Shown: positions 40,312 to 48,817, counted from the first letter of the stretch. The stretch: DNA of 64,000 bases from Kineothrix alysoides (GCF_000732725.1 NZ_JPNB01000002.1:930001-994000); one strand, 5' to 3'. Made by a program: numbers and translations. Notes: generated from the sequence alone by a model not told the origin.

Positions 40312-40404
40312 AAAAATATCAGGATTTTTCTCTATATATGGCGATTTTTTTCTAATCTCATCCATATATCTTGTGCTATTTTCCCTATAATTCAAAAATT
40401 AGCA

Positions 40405-40519
40405 GAACAAAAGTGTGCTTCGTACACTCTCGCGGCCAAATACTTTGCCAGCACAGCTTTTGTTCCGCGCGCGTAGCTGCGCATCTATCTTTCTTTAATA
40501 GGATCACTTTCCTATTAAA
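40405..40519. repeat. 115-bp structured repeat, copy 1
   Basis: Together with the next copy this forms a tandem duplication with exact 115-base period and few differences. Each unit contains an inverted pair (GAACAAAAGTGTGCT with AGCACAGCTTTTGTTC), a GC-rich palindromic stretch (CGCGCGCGTAGCTGCGC) and a terminal hairpin CTTTAATAGG / CCTATTAAAG. No coding potential is seen. The gap 40218-40404 before it holds only the TPR promoter. Confidence 0.8.
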
Positions 40520-40635
40520 GAACAAAAGTGTGCTTCACACTCTCTCGCGGCCAAATACTTTGCCAGCACAGCTTTTGTTCCGCGCGCGTAGCTGCGCATC
40601 TATCTTTCTTTAATAGGATTACTTTCCTATTAAAG
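40520..40635. repeat. 115-bp structured repeat, copy 2, overlapping the end of ksgA
   Basis: The second unit of the tandem repeat. Its terminal hairpin CTTTAATAGGATTACTTTCC, continuing to TATTAAAG, spans the ksgA stop codon, so the last residues of KsgA (LSLIGK) are encoded by repeat sequence and the hairpin can act as the ksgA terminator. Confidence 0.8.
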
Positions 40636-41491
40636 AAAGCAAATTACTTAGCTCGGCAAATTGCGCCAAAGTAAGTGCTTCTCCGCGAATCGCAGAAGGC
40701 AGCTTCATCTCCTCCAGCGCTTTAAGCACATCCTTTTTCCCTGTTTTTAAGTTCGTCGCATTGGTAAGGCCGTTCACTAATGTCTTGCGCCTTTGGTTAA
40801 AGGATGCGCGTATAAGCGAAAACATGAATTTTTCATCATCCGCCTCCACCGGAGGCTTTTCATATCTGGTCAGCTTGATGACCGTGCTGCCTACACTTGG
40901 CTTAGGCATAAAGCAAGTGGGCGGCACCTGGATCATTACCTCCGGCTTCGCATAATACTGCACAGCAAGAGACAGGGCTCCGTAATCCTTCGTTCCCGGA
41001 CCGACCTGCATACGATCCGCTACCTCTTTCTGTACCATAATCGTAATGCTCTCAAGCGGAACATCACTTTCAAATAATCCCATAATAATAGGAGTAGTAA
41101 TATAATATGGAAGATTCGCGATCACCTTTATGGCCTTTCCTCCATTTTTTTCCTGTACAATGCGGTTTACATCCACCTTCAGGATATCTTCATTTATAAT
41201 TGTTACGTTGTCATATTCGGACAAGGTGTCAGAGAGTATAGGAATCAAGGCCTTGTCTATCTCCACCGCAACCACTTCCCGCGCGTTCTCCGCCAGATAT
41301 TGGGTCATCGTTCCGATACCGGGGCCTATTTCCAGCACACAGTCTTCCTTTGTAACGCCGGAGGCTGTTATGATTTTCTCAAGTATATGGGTATCAATAA
41401 GAAAATTCTGCCCGAATTTTTTTTGAAAATTAAAGTTATACTTTTTTAAGACTTCTATTGTATTGGTGGGGGTTCCCAAAGTTGCCATATG
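40619..41491 (-). CDS. ksgA: 16S rRNA (adenine-1518/1519 N6)-dimethyltransferase
   Basis: This 290-residue KsgA/RsmA enzyme dimethylates two adjacent adenines in the 3' hairpin of 16S rRNA during 30S maturation. Motifs are FGQNFLID near 26, the SAM site VLEIGPGIGTMTQYL near 53, and the catalytic NLPYYITTPI near 126. I start at MATLGTPTNTIEVLKKYNF, after GGAGAATG; upstream codons are unlike the family. The last six codons lie inside a 115-bp repeat, so the C terminus may have been altered by insertion of that repeat. It follows tatD on the same strand by about 30 bases, an arrangement common in Firmicutes. Confidence 0.93.
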   Translation of the reverse strand, partial: HMATLGTPTNTIEVLKKYNFNFQKKFGQNFLIDTHILEKIITASGVTKEDCVLEIGPGIGTMTQYLAENAREVVAVEIDKALIPILSDTLSEYDNVTIINEDILKVDVNRIVQEKNGGKAIKVIANLPYYITTPIIMGLFESDVPLESITIMVQKEVADRMQVGPGTKDYGALSLAVQYYAKPEVMIQVPPTCFMPKPSVGSTVIKLTRYEKPPVEADDEKFMFSLIRASFNQRRKTLVNGLTNATNLKTGKKDVLKALEEMKLPSAIRGEALTLAQFAELSNLLSLIGK

Positions 41492-41522
41492 CATTCTCCA
41501 TGTTTTATTTTTTCCGGGCCAT

Positions 41523-42290
41523 TTATGAAATCTGAAACAACCTTTTCGCATTGTGTGAGGTTATTTCTACTACCTCCTCATAAGAAATCCCCTTTACCTC
41601 CGCTATTTTCTCAGCGATGAGAGGAAGGTACAGGGAGGAATTGCGTTTTCCCCTGTAGGGCATTGGTGCCAGATAGGGGCTGTCGGTCTCCAGGAGTATA
41701 TTCTCCATAGGGATATATTCTACCGCTTCCCTTAGTTTCTTCGCATTGTTGAAGGTGATGACCCCTCCGATTCCAAAGGAAAATCCCATGCCGAGGAATT
41801 CTCTCGCCGTTTCCTTCGTATAGGAAAAGCAGTGAATAACTCCGCCTGCTTCCTCCGCCCTCCCGGCTTTCATCATATCCACCGTATCCTTTGCGGCATC
41901 TCTGGAATGAATGATGATCGGAAGCTTTACCTCCCGTGCCATTTGAAGCTGTCTGTCAAACCATTTTTTCTGAATCTCCCTATCCGGCTCGTCCCAGTAG
42001 TAATCCAGCCCTATTTCTCCCACAGCTACAATTTTAGGAAGGGAGCATTGCTCCTTCAGCCATGCGAATTTTTCCTCGTTAAGCTCTGCCGTATCGGAGG
42101 GATGTACTCCTGCGGCACCATATATAAACGGATATTTCTTCGTTAAAGCTATGGTATTTTCCGTGGTCCGTATGCTTGCCCCTATATTTATTACGTATTC
42201 GATATCGTTTTCCTTGAAGCTTTCAAGCAGCTTCCCTCTGTCGTTTTCAAACGCCTCATCATCATAATGGGCGTGGCTTTCAAATAGCAT
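41523..42290 (-). CDS. tatD: TatD family metal-dependent deoxyribonuclease
   Basis: This 255-residue TatD hydrolase has the metal ligands FESHAHYDDEAF near residue 3, AVGEIGLDYYWDEP near 90, IIHSRDA near 125, IHCFSYTKETA near 150 and LLETDSPYLAPMPYRGKRN near 200. It is a metal-dependent exonuclease/endonuclease implicated in DNA turnover and repair. The H-A-H-Y-D form of the first motif is normal for Firmicutes. It forms an operon with ksgA. Confidence 0.93.
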   Translation of the reverse strand: MLFESHAHYDDEAFENDRGKLLESFKENDIEYVINIGASIRTTENTIALTKKYPFIYGAAGVHPSDTAELNEEKFAWLKEQCSLPKIVAVGEIGLDYYWDEPDREIQKKWFDRQLQMAREVKLPIIIHSRDAAKDTVDMMKAGRAEEAGGVIHCFSYTKETAREFLGMGFSFGIGGVITFNNAKKLREAVEYIPMENILLETDSPYLAPMPYRGKRNSSLYLPLIAEKIAEVKGISYEEVVEITSHNAKRLFQIS

Positions 42291-42344
42291 TTTTGTTCTC
42301 CTGCCTTCATATACTTATATTTTAAAACTTTTTTAAAAAAATGC

Positions 42345-42373
42345 TTGCAAACTAAAAGACATTATACTATAAT
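42345..42373 (+). promoter_or_regulatory. tRNA-Lys (CUU) promoter
   Basis: TTGCAA, 17 bases, TATAAT. The bases that follow, AACACTTGCGTT, are identical to those after the -10 of the tRNA-Ser promoter, suggesting a conserved start region for stable RNA promoters. Confidence 0.8.
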
Positions 42374-42416
42374 AACACTTGCGTTGTAAACGTGACATAA
42401 ATAATGTTTTCATTTT

Positions 42417-42489
42417 GCGCTGCTAGCTCAGTTGGTAGAGCACCTGACTCTTAATCAGGGTGTCCAGGGTTCGAGCCCCTGGCAGCGCA
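42417..42489 (+). tRNA. tRNA-Lys (CUU)
   Basis: A 73-base cloverleaf with acceptor GCGCTGC/GCAGCGC, D arm GCTCAGTTGGTAGAGC, anticodon loop CTCTTAA, T loop TTCGAGC and discriminator A. CCA is not encoded. It is a single-gene transcript. The UUU isoacceptor is in the rRNA operon at 5.4 kb. Confidence 0.95.
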
Positions 42490-42493
42490 TGCC

Positions 42494-42540
42494 AAGTACT
42501 GATTTTGTGACCAAAGCGTCATGGGGTTGGTACTTTTTTT
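42494..42540 (+). terminator. Terminator of tRNA-Lys (CUU)
   Basis: An 18-bp stem (AAGTACTGATTTTGTGAC with GTCATGGGGTTGGTACTT), six-base loop, then a T run. Seven of the pairs are G-U, so the hairpin forms only in the plus-strand transcript. Confidence 0.8.
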
Positions 42541-42627
42541 ATTTTCAGGAATTTATTGCAATCATTTCGAGAACATGATATCATCTCATTAGAACAAGTG
42601 TTTGTATTCAGGAATTCAGGTGACATT

Positions 42628-43953
42628 ATGGAACAACTTTCTCTTTTCGACAACCGCAGCGGGGCGGGGCCTCTGGCCAGCCGTCTGCGTCCCGATTCCC
42701 TGGAGGATTTTATCGGGCAGGAGCATCTTCTGGGCGAAGGCAAATTATTACGCCAGCTCATCGACCACGACCAAATTTCTTCCATGATCTTCTGGGGCCC
42801 TCCCGGAGTAGGCAAGACCACCCTCGCTAATATTATAGCCAAGAAGACCCGTGCTTCATTTATTAATTTCAGTGCAGTGACCAGCGGAATCAAAGAGATT
42901 AAGGAAGTGATGGCTCAGGCGGAAAACAGCCGGACTATGGGGCTTAAGACGGTTTTGTTCGTGGATGAGATCCATAGATTCAACAAGGCGCAGCAAGATG
43001 CATTTCTTCCCTTCGTGGAAAAAGGAAGCATCACGTTAATCGGCGCTACTACAGAAAACCCCTCCTTTGAAATCAATTCGGCTTTGCTTTCCCGCCTGAA
43101 AGTATTTGTTTTGCAGGGCCTTACTGCCGACAATCTTGTGCAGCTGCTGAAAAATGCCATCCATAACCCATCCGGCTTTGCACAGACAAAAATCGATATT
43201 TCACAGGAGCTGTTAAGGGCTATCGCCGTCTTCGCAAACGGGGATGCCAGAACAGCGCTTAATACTTTGGAGATGGCGGTTACCAACGGAGAAATAGGAC
43301 CGGGGAAGATTACGGTAACAAAGGAAGGCTTGGAGCAGTGTATCAGCAAGAAGTCCTTATTATATGATAAAAATGGTGAGGAGCATTACAACCTCATCTC
43401 TGCACTTCACAAGTCCATGAGAAACAGCGATCCCGACGCCGCTATTTATTGGCTTTCGAGAATGCTGGAAGCAGGAGAAGACCCTTTGTACGTGGCGAGG
43501 AGACTTATCCGCTTTGCCAGTGAGGATGTTGGAATCGCAGACAGCCAGGCTTTGCCTCTTGCCGTCTCCGTTTATCAGGCATGCCATTTTATCGGTATGC
43601 CCGAATGCAATGTGAATCTCGCCCACGCCGTCACCTACCTCTCTCTTGCCCCTAAGTCCAATGCCCTTTATATTGCCTACGGGGAATGCCGCCACGACGC
43701 TCTTCACACGATTGCCCAGCCGGTTCCTCTCCATCTGTGCAATGCGCCTACCAAGCTCATGGAGGACCTGCATTACGGAGAGGGCTATGAATATGCTCAC
43801 GACACGAAGGAAAAGGTTGCCCGTATGGAATGTCTGCCGGATGCCTTGAAGAGCCGTTCATACTACCGGCCTACCGGGCAGGGGGCAGAGGCAGAGGCCG
43901 GAAGAAAGCTGGAGGCTATTAAAAAATGGAAGGCCGGCGAGGAGAAAAATTAA
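42628..43953 (+). CDS. rarA: Replication-associated recombination protein A
   Basis: This 441-residue AAA+ ATPase (RarA/MgsA) acts at stalled replication forks and interacts with SSB. Walker A is WGPPGVGKTTLANI near residue 50, Walker B is VLFVDEIHRFNKAQQD near 112, and sensor 1 is IGATTENPSFEIN near 141. The C-terminal oligomerisation domain ends in YYRPTGQGAE. I start at MEQLSLFDNRSG with AGGTGA before it; the upstream 24 codons do not match the family. MEQLSLFD resembles the short clamp-binding-like tail seen at this position in many RarA proteins. Confidence 0.95.
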   Translation: MEQLSLFDNRSGAGPLASRLRPDSLEDFIGQEHLLGEGKLLRQLIDHDQISSMIFWGPPGVGKTTLANIIAKKTRASFINFSAVTSGIKEIKEVMAQAENSRTMGLKTVLFVDEIHRFNKAQQDAFLPFVEKGSITLIGATTENPSFEINSALLSRLKVFVLQGLTADNLVQLLKNAIHNPSGFAQTKIDISQELLRAIAVFANGDARTALNTLEMAVTNGEIGPGKITVTKEGLEQCISKKSLLYDKNGEEHYNLISALHKSMRNSDPDAAIYWLSRMLEAGEDPLYVARRLIRFASEDVGIADSQALPLAVSVYQACHFIGMPECNVNLAHAVTYLSLAPKSNALYIAYGECRHDALHTIAQPVPLHLCNAPTKLMEDLHYGEGYEYAHDTKEKVARMECLPDALKSRSYYRPTGQGAEAEAGRKLEAIKKWKAGEEKN

Positions 43954-43956
43954 AAT

Positions 43957-44010
43957 GCACCGTGTGAACCGAAACGGGGCTAAAGATTCCATTTATGGTT
44001 CACCTGGTGC
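43957..44010 (+). terminator. Hairpin downstream of rarA
   Basis: GCACCGTGTGAACC pairs with GGTTCACCTGGTGC at 13 of 14 positions across a 26-base loop. There is no T run, so a terminator role is only probable. It lies between two converging genes. Confidence 0.45.
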
Positions 44011-44046
44011 TATAGAGTTGTTTCTCCCCTAAGAATGGTCCATCAA

Positions 44047-44502
44047 TTATTTTACCGCAATATAAATATGAATTTCATATTCTCCATTTTCCCTGGCGCT
44101 CACATATTCTTCAAAATCGCCGGTAAATGTCCTGTTCAGGTCTATCGACCATATATCGCCCCATGTTTTCCCTACTGCAGACATATCGCCGACAATTACG
44201 AACTTCGCATAACGTCCTTCAGGAATTACTTTAAGTACCATATCCTTTAGAACATTGTCCGAGCTGTTAACCTCACAGCCTACGGTTATGTCATATTTTC
44301 CGGCTGCACCTTCCTCATAATCTGAATAAAGCCCAATGGAGCTTTCCCCTGTCTTGTCCGGTATTGCTTCAAATAACCCTTCCTCAAAAAGACGTTTCCA
44401 AAGCCCTCCTATCGTTTCACCCATTGCCGGATCCATGTTGCTCGTCCGTGCATTTAATCCCATAACCTTTTTTTCTTTCAATGTTACGATTTCATAATCC
44501 AT
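44047..44502 (-). CDS. GyrI-like effector-binding domain protein
   Basis: This 151-residue protein is a stand-alone GyrI-like (AraC effector-binding, SOUL-type) domain. Marks are EIVTLKEKKVMGLNARTSN at the start, IGLYSDYE near 76 and YEIHIYIAVK at the end. Such domains bind small hydrophobic ligands, and in some cases are hydrolases of cyclopropane compounds. AAGGAGAG precedes the start. It lies after a WYL regulator on the same strand, with a gap of about 120 bases. A related domain is fused to the AraC regulator encoded at 45.8 kb. Confidence 0.8.
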   Translation of the reverse strand: MDYEIVTLKEKKVMGLNARTSNMDPAMGETIGGLWKRLFEEGLFEAIPDKTGESSIGLYSDYEEGAAGKYDITVGCEVNSSDNVLKDMVLKVIPEGRYAKFVIVGDMSAVGKTWGDIWSIDLNRTFTGDFEEYVSARENGEYEIHIYIAVK

Positions 44503-44623
44503 ACTCTCACTCTCTCCTTATGCTATTTTTCAAGCTTCCTGCGCTTATCCGGCCTGCAACTCCGAAACCCGCCCTTCGCTCTGTATGGATTCATAATAGC
44601 ATGGATAATATGACATCATTCTG

Positions 44624-45637
44624 TCATATTTCATATTGTTTTATAGCATTTTTTAATTTTTTTATTAATTTCTCTCTTACCCTTTCCGGCTTGAGTACCT
44701 TCATATCAGATCCGAAGGTCAGAAGGTGCTGGTACATCCAGTCGTTCTCCGGCATAAGCATCTGTACCTTATAATTACCGTTCGCAAGCTTTTCTACGTC
44801 CTTTTTATCCATTTCATCCAGTATGCGGTATGCTTTATTAGCGGAAATAATGGCTGTTACGGTTATTATCTTATCCGCATATATATTTTTTGTACCTATA
44901 GCACTCGTTTCACTGTTTACATTCGAACTATTCTGAGAATATCCTGTGTATTGTAAGGCTGATTCGCCTTGCAGGTCCGGGGTGTCTTTTAAATCCGGAT
45001 TGCCTCGAACAATCGGAGGGTTCCTTCTCTCAAAATATTCCTCCAATACCCATGGCTCTTCCATACGACTCAGCTTAAAAAAGCGGAAGTCCGCTTTGTC
45101 CATGCACCATGCATAGAGATACCACGAGCTGGCACGGAAGACGAGCTTCAAGGGCTCTGCAAAACGCCGGCTGCTCGTTCCATTCGCTCCGCTATAGATG
45201 AAGGTTACCCTCTTATGGGCGAAAATTGCTTCCTTCAATATAACGAACCTCCGGCTCACTCCGTCGTCAGAGTTCCATGAGGAAAATTCTATCTCTATCC
45301 AATCCTCCTGCTCTCCCCCAAAAAGTGCTGACAGCTTGGAAAGTGCTGGCCGTATCTCCTCTTCCCGCACCGCATTCATTCCGTGGAGGGCCTGCATAAT
45401 CATTTGCTGCTCCTTCGGAGTAAGCACCGATTTATTCAGCACATAGTTCTCCGTAAGCCGGATTCCTCCTCCCTTCCCCTTCATGGCATATATGGGAATT
45501 CCTGCCTGTGAAAGAGTATCGATATCCCTGAATATCGTTCTGGGAGACACTTCAAAGTGTTCCGCAAGCTCCGCTGCCGTAACCGTCTTCTTGTCCAGTA
45601 ATATATATATGATTTCGAATAGTCTGTTAATCTGCAT
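44624..45637 (-). CDS. YafY-type HTH and WYL domain transcriptional regulator
   Basis: This 337-residue regulator has an N-terminal DeoR-type helix-turn-helix (residues 5-58: TAAELAEHFEVSPRTIFRDI) and a WYL domain near 130-200, with VTFIYSGANGTSSRRFAEPLKLVFRASSWYLYAWC where W-Y-L is complete. A C-terminal WCX-like part (MLMPENDWMYQHLLTFGSDMKVLKPE) follows. It contains a low-complexity stretch near 225-250 (NSSNVNSETSAIG) that looks like an insertion. Ligand and targets are unknown. The GyrI-like gene downstream is a likely partner. GAGGTAAAT precedes the start. Confidence 0.87.
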   Translation of the reverse strand: MQINRLFEIIYILLDKKTVTAAELAEHFEVSPRTIFRDIDTLSQAGIPIYAMKGKGGGIRLTENYVLNKSVLTPKEQQMIMQALHGMNAVREEEIRPALSKLSALFGGEQEDWIEIEFSSWNSDDGVSRRFVILKEAIFAHKRVTFIYSGANGTSSRRFAEPLKLVFRASSWYLYAWCMDKADFRFFKLSRMEEPWVLEEYFERRNPPIVRGNPDLKDTPDLQGESALQYTGYSQNSSNVNSETSAIGTKNIYADKIITVTAIISANKAYRILDEMDKKDVEKLANGNYKVQMLMPENDWMYQHLLTFGSDMKVLKPERVREKLIKKLKNAIKQYEI

Positions 45638-45799
45638 GGATATTTACCTCTTCTGCCATTATATACTCGGATTTTGCTTTACAACATTTTAGGTTCCTGA
45701 TAAGTTTATCTTAATATATCTCCACTCTCATTTTAGTGCATAAAAAGAGAGGACTAAATAACTTGGATTAAATAAAATAGACACATAAGGAGCGAAACG

Positions 45800-46657
45800 A
45801 TGGAATGGATAGAACGATTAAACAGCGCAATAAATTATATGGAAGAACATTTGACAAAGGATATTGATTATGACGAGCTGGCAAGAATAGCCTGCTGCTC
45901 CACCTATCACTTTCAAAGAATGTTCTCTTATATGGCCGGAGTGCCCCTTTCCGAATATATCCGCAGGAGACGGATGTCCCTTGCCGCGGCAGATCTACAG
46001 GGTGGTGAAGAGAAGATTATCGATATTGCCCTTAAATACGGCTATGATTCGCCCACCGCATTTAACCGCGCATTTCAAAGCATTCACGGCATTGCACCTT
46101 CTCAGTCCAAAACAGAAGGGATCAGTCTAAAATCCTATCCTCCCATCAGCTTTAAAATAACAATTAAAGGAGAAGCTGAAATGAATTACAGAATTGAAAA
46201 GAAAGACGCATTTAAAATTATAGGGATCTCTAAACCACTCCATCAGGATATGGAAGAAAACTTTGCAATCGTTCCGCAAATGTGGCAGGAAGCTGCCGCA
46301 AACGGTATGATACCTAAGCTCGCTTCCCTGATGAACACACAGCTTATGGGCATATTGGGGGTCAGCGCCTGCAACGATCTTATGCAATGGAAATATTATA
46401 TAGCGGCCGCAAGCACCCTGCCTGCGCCGGAAGGCTTTGAGGAATATGCGGTGCCCTCCGCAACATGGGCCATATTCAGCGGTGAAGGGCCGGCATTGTC
46501 CATTCAGGAATTAGAAAAAAGAATTGTTACGGAGTGGCTTCCTTCGTCGGGATACGAATACGGCAATGCTCCGGATATCGAGGTTTATCTTTCTTCCGAT
46601 CCGGAAAATACCAAGTATGAAATATGGATACCCGTCACGAAAAAGGTGAATTTATAA
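45800..46657 (+). CDS. AraC family transcriptional regulator with GyrI-like effector domain
   Basis: This 285-residue regulator has two AraC helix-turn-helix motifs in residues 1-105 (CSTYHFQRMFSYMAGVPLSEYI and IALKYGYDSPTAFNRAFQSIHGIAP) and a GyrI-like domain in 130-285 (MNYRIEKKDAFKIIGISKPL and EVYLSSDPENTKYEIWIPVTKK at the end). This is the SoxS/Rob-like layout. AGGAGCG precedes the ATG. It shares an operon with the next gene, whose ATG overlaps its stop. The N-terminal half is quite similar to that of the AraC-VOC protein at 12.4 kb. Confidence 0.88.
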   Translation: MEWIERLNSAINYMEEHLTKDIDYDELARIACCSTYHFQRMFSYMAGVPLSEYIRRRRMSLAAADLQGGEEKIIDIALKYGYDSPTAFNRAFQSIHGIAPSQSKTEGISLKSYPPISFKITIKGEAEMNYRIEKKDAFKIIGISKPLHQDMEENFAIVPQMWQEAAANGMIPKLASLMNTQLMGILGVSACNDLMQWKYYIAAASTLPAPEGFEEYAVPSATWAIFSGEGPALSIQELEKRIVTEWLPSSGYEYGNAPDIEVYLSSDPENTKYEIWIPVTKKVNL

Positions 46658-47115
46658 TGGTTCATTTGGTTTACTGCAATGATAAAGAAATGGAGCTTGA
46701 AAAAATCCTTTCCGGAGAGCAGCGCATGCTAATCCGGGGAGCCGCCGGAAGAAAGATTCCCCATAGCCGCGTCTTTCCTGGGGAAACTCTATATTTAATG
46801 AAAAAAGGAACCGCAAGCATCTGTGCGATGGCGACCGTAAAAGATGTACAAAACTATGTAAAGCTGACAGATGAAGATATCGTGAATATCATGGCGGATA
46901 ATCAGGATAAGCTTTGCCTTTCCCCGTCGCAAAAGATACGCTGGCATAAAAAGTGCCTTTGCCTTGTGGAATTTGAAAGCTTACAGCAAATAGCACCCCT
47001 TGCCTTTGACCATCAGGGCAATATGGACGATTGGCTCATTCTGGAAAAGATAGAGGACGTTGTGGAGGGCTCCAGCATTCCTTATAACTATGATAACAGC
47101 CGTTTTAAAAAGTAG
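46657..47115 (+). CDS. ASCH/PUA-like domain protein
   Basis: This 152-residue protein has the layout of ASCH-type RNA- or nucleotide-binding domains: EKILSGEQRMLIRGAAGRKIP, then VFPGETLYLMKKGTASICAMATVKDV, where a G-E/D-x-x-Y/F-x-x-x-x-G pattern is typical. The function is unknown. Its ATG overlaps the AraC stop by one base (TAATG), with AAGGTGA at good spacing, so translation is coupled. The assignment is by motif resemblance only. Confidence 0.6.
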   Translation: MVHLVYCNDKEMELEKILSGEQRMLIRGAAGRKIPHSRVFPGETLYLMKKGTASICAMATVKDVQNYVKLTDEDIVNIMADNQDKLCLSPSQKIRWHKKCLCLVEFESLQQIAPLAFDHQGNMDDWLILEKIEDVVEGSSIPYNYDNSRFKK

Positions 47116-47123
47116 ATTCCCTG

Positions 47124-47921
47124 CTATTTCTTCATTTTGAACCGAACGATGTTCTTCTCCTGCTCGCAGTCTAAAATATTCAGCGAGTTGACAAAGGAGC
47201 TGAATTTGGAATGTCCGAAGTTGCGCACGTCAAAATCCGGGAACCGTTTCCCCAACTGGTTTCTAAGTTCGGAGGAATGGATCCACTCGTCATCGTCGGA
47301 TCCTTCCTCTACCAAAGAAATAATCGCTTTTTTTATCATGATCAGGTCGGTCTGCGGCCTTAATTCTTCTTTTTCTTTTTTAGAATCATTTCCTTTTGCC
47401 GCCTTTTTCGAACGGATATTTTTGGAGGCTGCTTTCAGCGCAGCAGGTTCCTCCTTCTTGGAGGCACTTTCCTCCCCCTGCTCCTTAGAAAGCAGAATAT
47501 CCAAATATTTGAACTGATTACATGCCGAAATAAAAGGCTTGGGAGTCTTGCTCTCTCCCATACCTACCACATACATGCCCGATTCCCGAAGACGCATTGC
47601 CAGTCTGGTGAAGTCGCTGTCCGAAGAAACGATGCAGAAGCCTCCAACAGTGCCGGAATAAAGAATATCCATGGCATCGATGATCATCGCCGAATCAGTG
47701 GCATTTTTTCCCGTAGTATAACCATATTGCTGAATTGGCGTAATGGAGTTGTCAAGCAGCACATTCTTCCACGATACCAGCCTCGTATTGGTCCAGTCGC
47801 CGTATATTCGCTTATATGTCGCTATTCCGTTTTTCGCCGTTTCATCCAAAATAATCTTTACATACTTATCCGAAATATTATCCGCATCGATTAGTACCGC
47901 AAACTTCAGTTCTTTATCCAT
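47124..47921 (-). CDS. NYN (PIN-like) domain protein with C-terminal OST-HTH/LOTUS domain
   Basis: This 265-residue protein has an N-terminal NYN nuclease-like domain (residues 1-140): FAVLIDADNIS, TDSAMIIDAMDILYSG and FCIVSSDSDFTRLAMRLRE hold the acidic residues D-D-D expected for metal binding. A charged Lys-rich linker leads to an OST-HTH/LOTUS-type domain (residues 195-265: WIHSSELRNQLGKRFPDFDV). The combination suggests RNA binding and cleavage. The start is the ATG after GGGTGTGGTTT; upstream codons are not family-like. It converges on the ASCH-like gene with eight bases between. Confidence 0.82.
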   Translation of the reverse strand: MDKELKFAVLIDADNISDKYVKIILDETAKNGIATYKRIYGDWTNTRLVSWKNVLLDNSITPIQQYGYTTGKNATDSAMIIDAMDILYSGTVGGFCIVSSDSDFTRLAMRLRESGMYVVGMGESKTPKPFISACNQFKYLDILLSKEQGEESASKKEEPAALKAASKNIRSKKAAKGNDSKKEKEELRPQTDLIMIKKAIISLVEEGSDDDEWIHSSELRNQLGKRFPDFDVRNFGHSKFSSFVNSLNILDCEQEKNIVRFKMKK

Positions 47922-47978
47922 AAAATAAACCACACCCTTCCATAAATTTCCAACTAAATTATATTTAATCAAATTCTA

Positions 47979-48797
47979 TCATATTTCTCCGTAAATATCA
48001 TAATAAAATGCATATTGCTGCAAAATTCCTGCATATCCCTCATATTTTTCAAAGGGAAAACCCTCAGGATAATATTTTAAGAGCACTGTTTTAATATGAG
48101 TGTCCACAGGGAATGCCTCCACATGGCGAAGTGCGAACAGACAGATGCATTCCGCTACCTTGATACCAACGCCGCATAGTTTCATCAGTTCCGCCTTCGC
48201 TTCCTCATAGGCCATATCCGCAATCCCGGCAAAATCTATCTCTCCTTCCACAATCATTCTGGAAGATTTCAATATGTATCGGCTTCTATAGCCCAGATTG
48301 CATCCCTGCAAATCCTCTAAGGTCAGCCCAGCCAGCCTCTCCGGCGTGGGAAAGGCATAGTATTTCTCTCCCCGGATATTATATTTCTCTTCACCGAAGC
48401 TGCTGCACAGCGATTCCACGCACTTCTTAATCCGCCGGATATTGTTCTGCTGGGAAATAATGAAGCTGATAACAGTTTCAAAGATTTCCTGTCTCAATAT
48501 GCGGATGCCGCTTCCGCAGCTTACTGCCCGCAGCATATACTCGTCCGTTTTATCCACCGACTTGTATATTTTCCGGTAATCTCTTCCACAATCGAAATAG
48601 TTTGTCCACAGCTTATCCCATTCCTCCTGCGTGCAGGAAAAACAAACGCCATCCTCCGTCTCTTCCATCTCCAAATACTCTCCGTAGGCAATGAGAGCAT
48701 ATTTATTTTCTTGTCCTGCCAAGGCATTCATCCGAAAGCATTGTCCCGATTTGCTTATCTTCTCCAAATCGAAATCCTTCATTTGCACCTTTATCAT
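47979..48797 (-). CDS. 8-oxoguanine DNA glycosylase (OGG-type, HhH-GPD)
   Basis: This 272-residue DNA repair glycosylase removes 8-oxoguanine opposite cytosine. The HhH-GPD core is LMKLCGVGIKVAECICLFALRHVEAFPVDTHI near residues 207-238, with the catalytic lysine in GIKVAEC and the aspartate in VDTH. The N-terminal SGQCFRMN (residues 17-24) matches the OGG_N region. FIISQQNNIRRIKKCVESLC lies near 112. The start may alternatively be five codons in, preceded by AAAGGTG. It is followed by the NYN gene on the same strand. Confidence 0.88.
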   Translation of the reverse strand: MIKVQMKDFDLEKISKSGQCFRMNALAGQENKYALIAYGEYLEMEETEDGVCFSCTQEEWDKLWTNYFDCGRDYRKIYKSVDKTDEYMLRAVSCGSGIRILRQEIFETVISFIISQQNNIRRIKKCVESLCSSFGEEKYNIRGEKYYAFPTPERLAGLTLEDLQGCNLGYRSRYILKSSRMIVEGEIDFAGIADMAYEEAKAELMKLCGVGIKVAECICLFALRHVEAFPVDTHIKTVLLKYYPEGFPFEKYEGYAGILQQYAFYYDIYGEI

Positions 48798-48817
48798 TTC
48801 GTGTCCGTACTCCCTTT

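Noticed and set aside
40405-40635. The tandem repeat as a short CRISPR array
   Set aside because: There are only two adjacent units of 115 bases with no unique spacers and no cas genes nearby.
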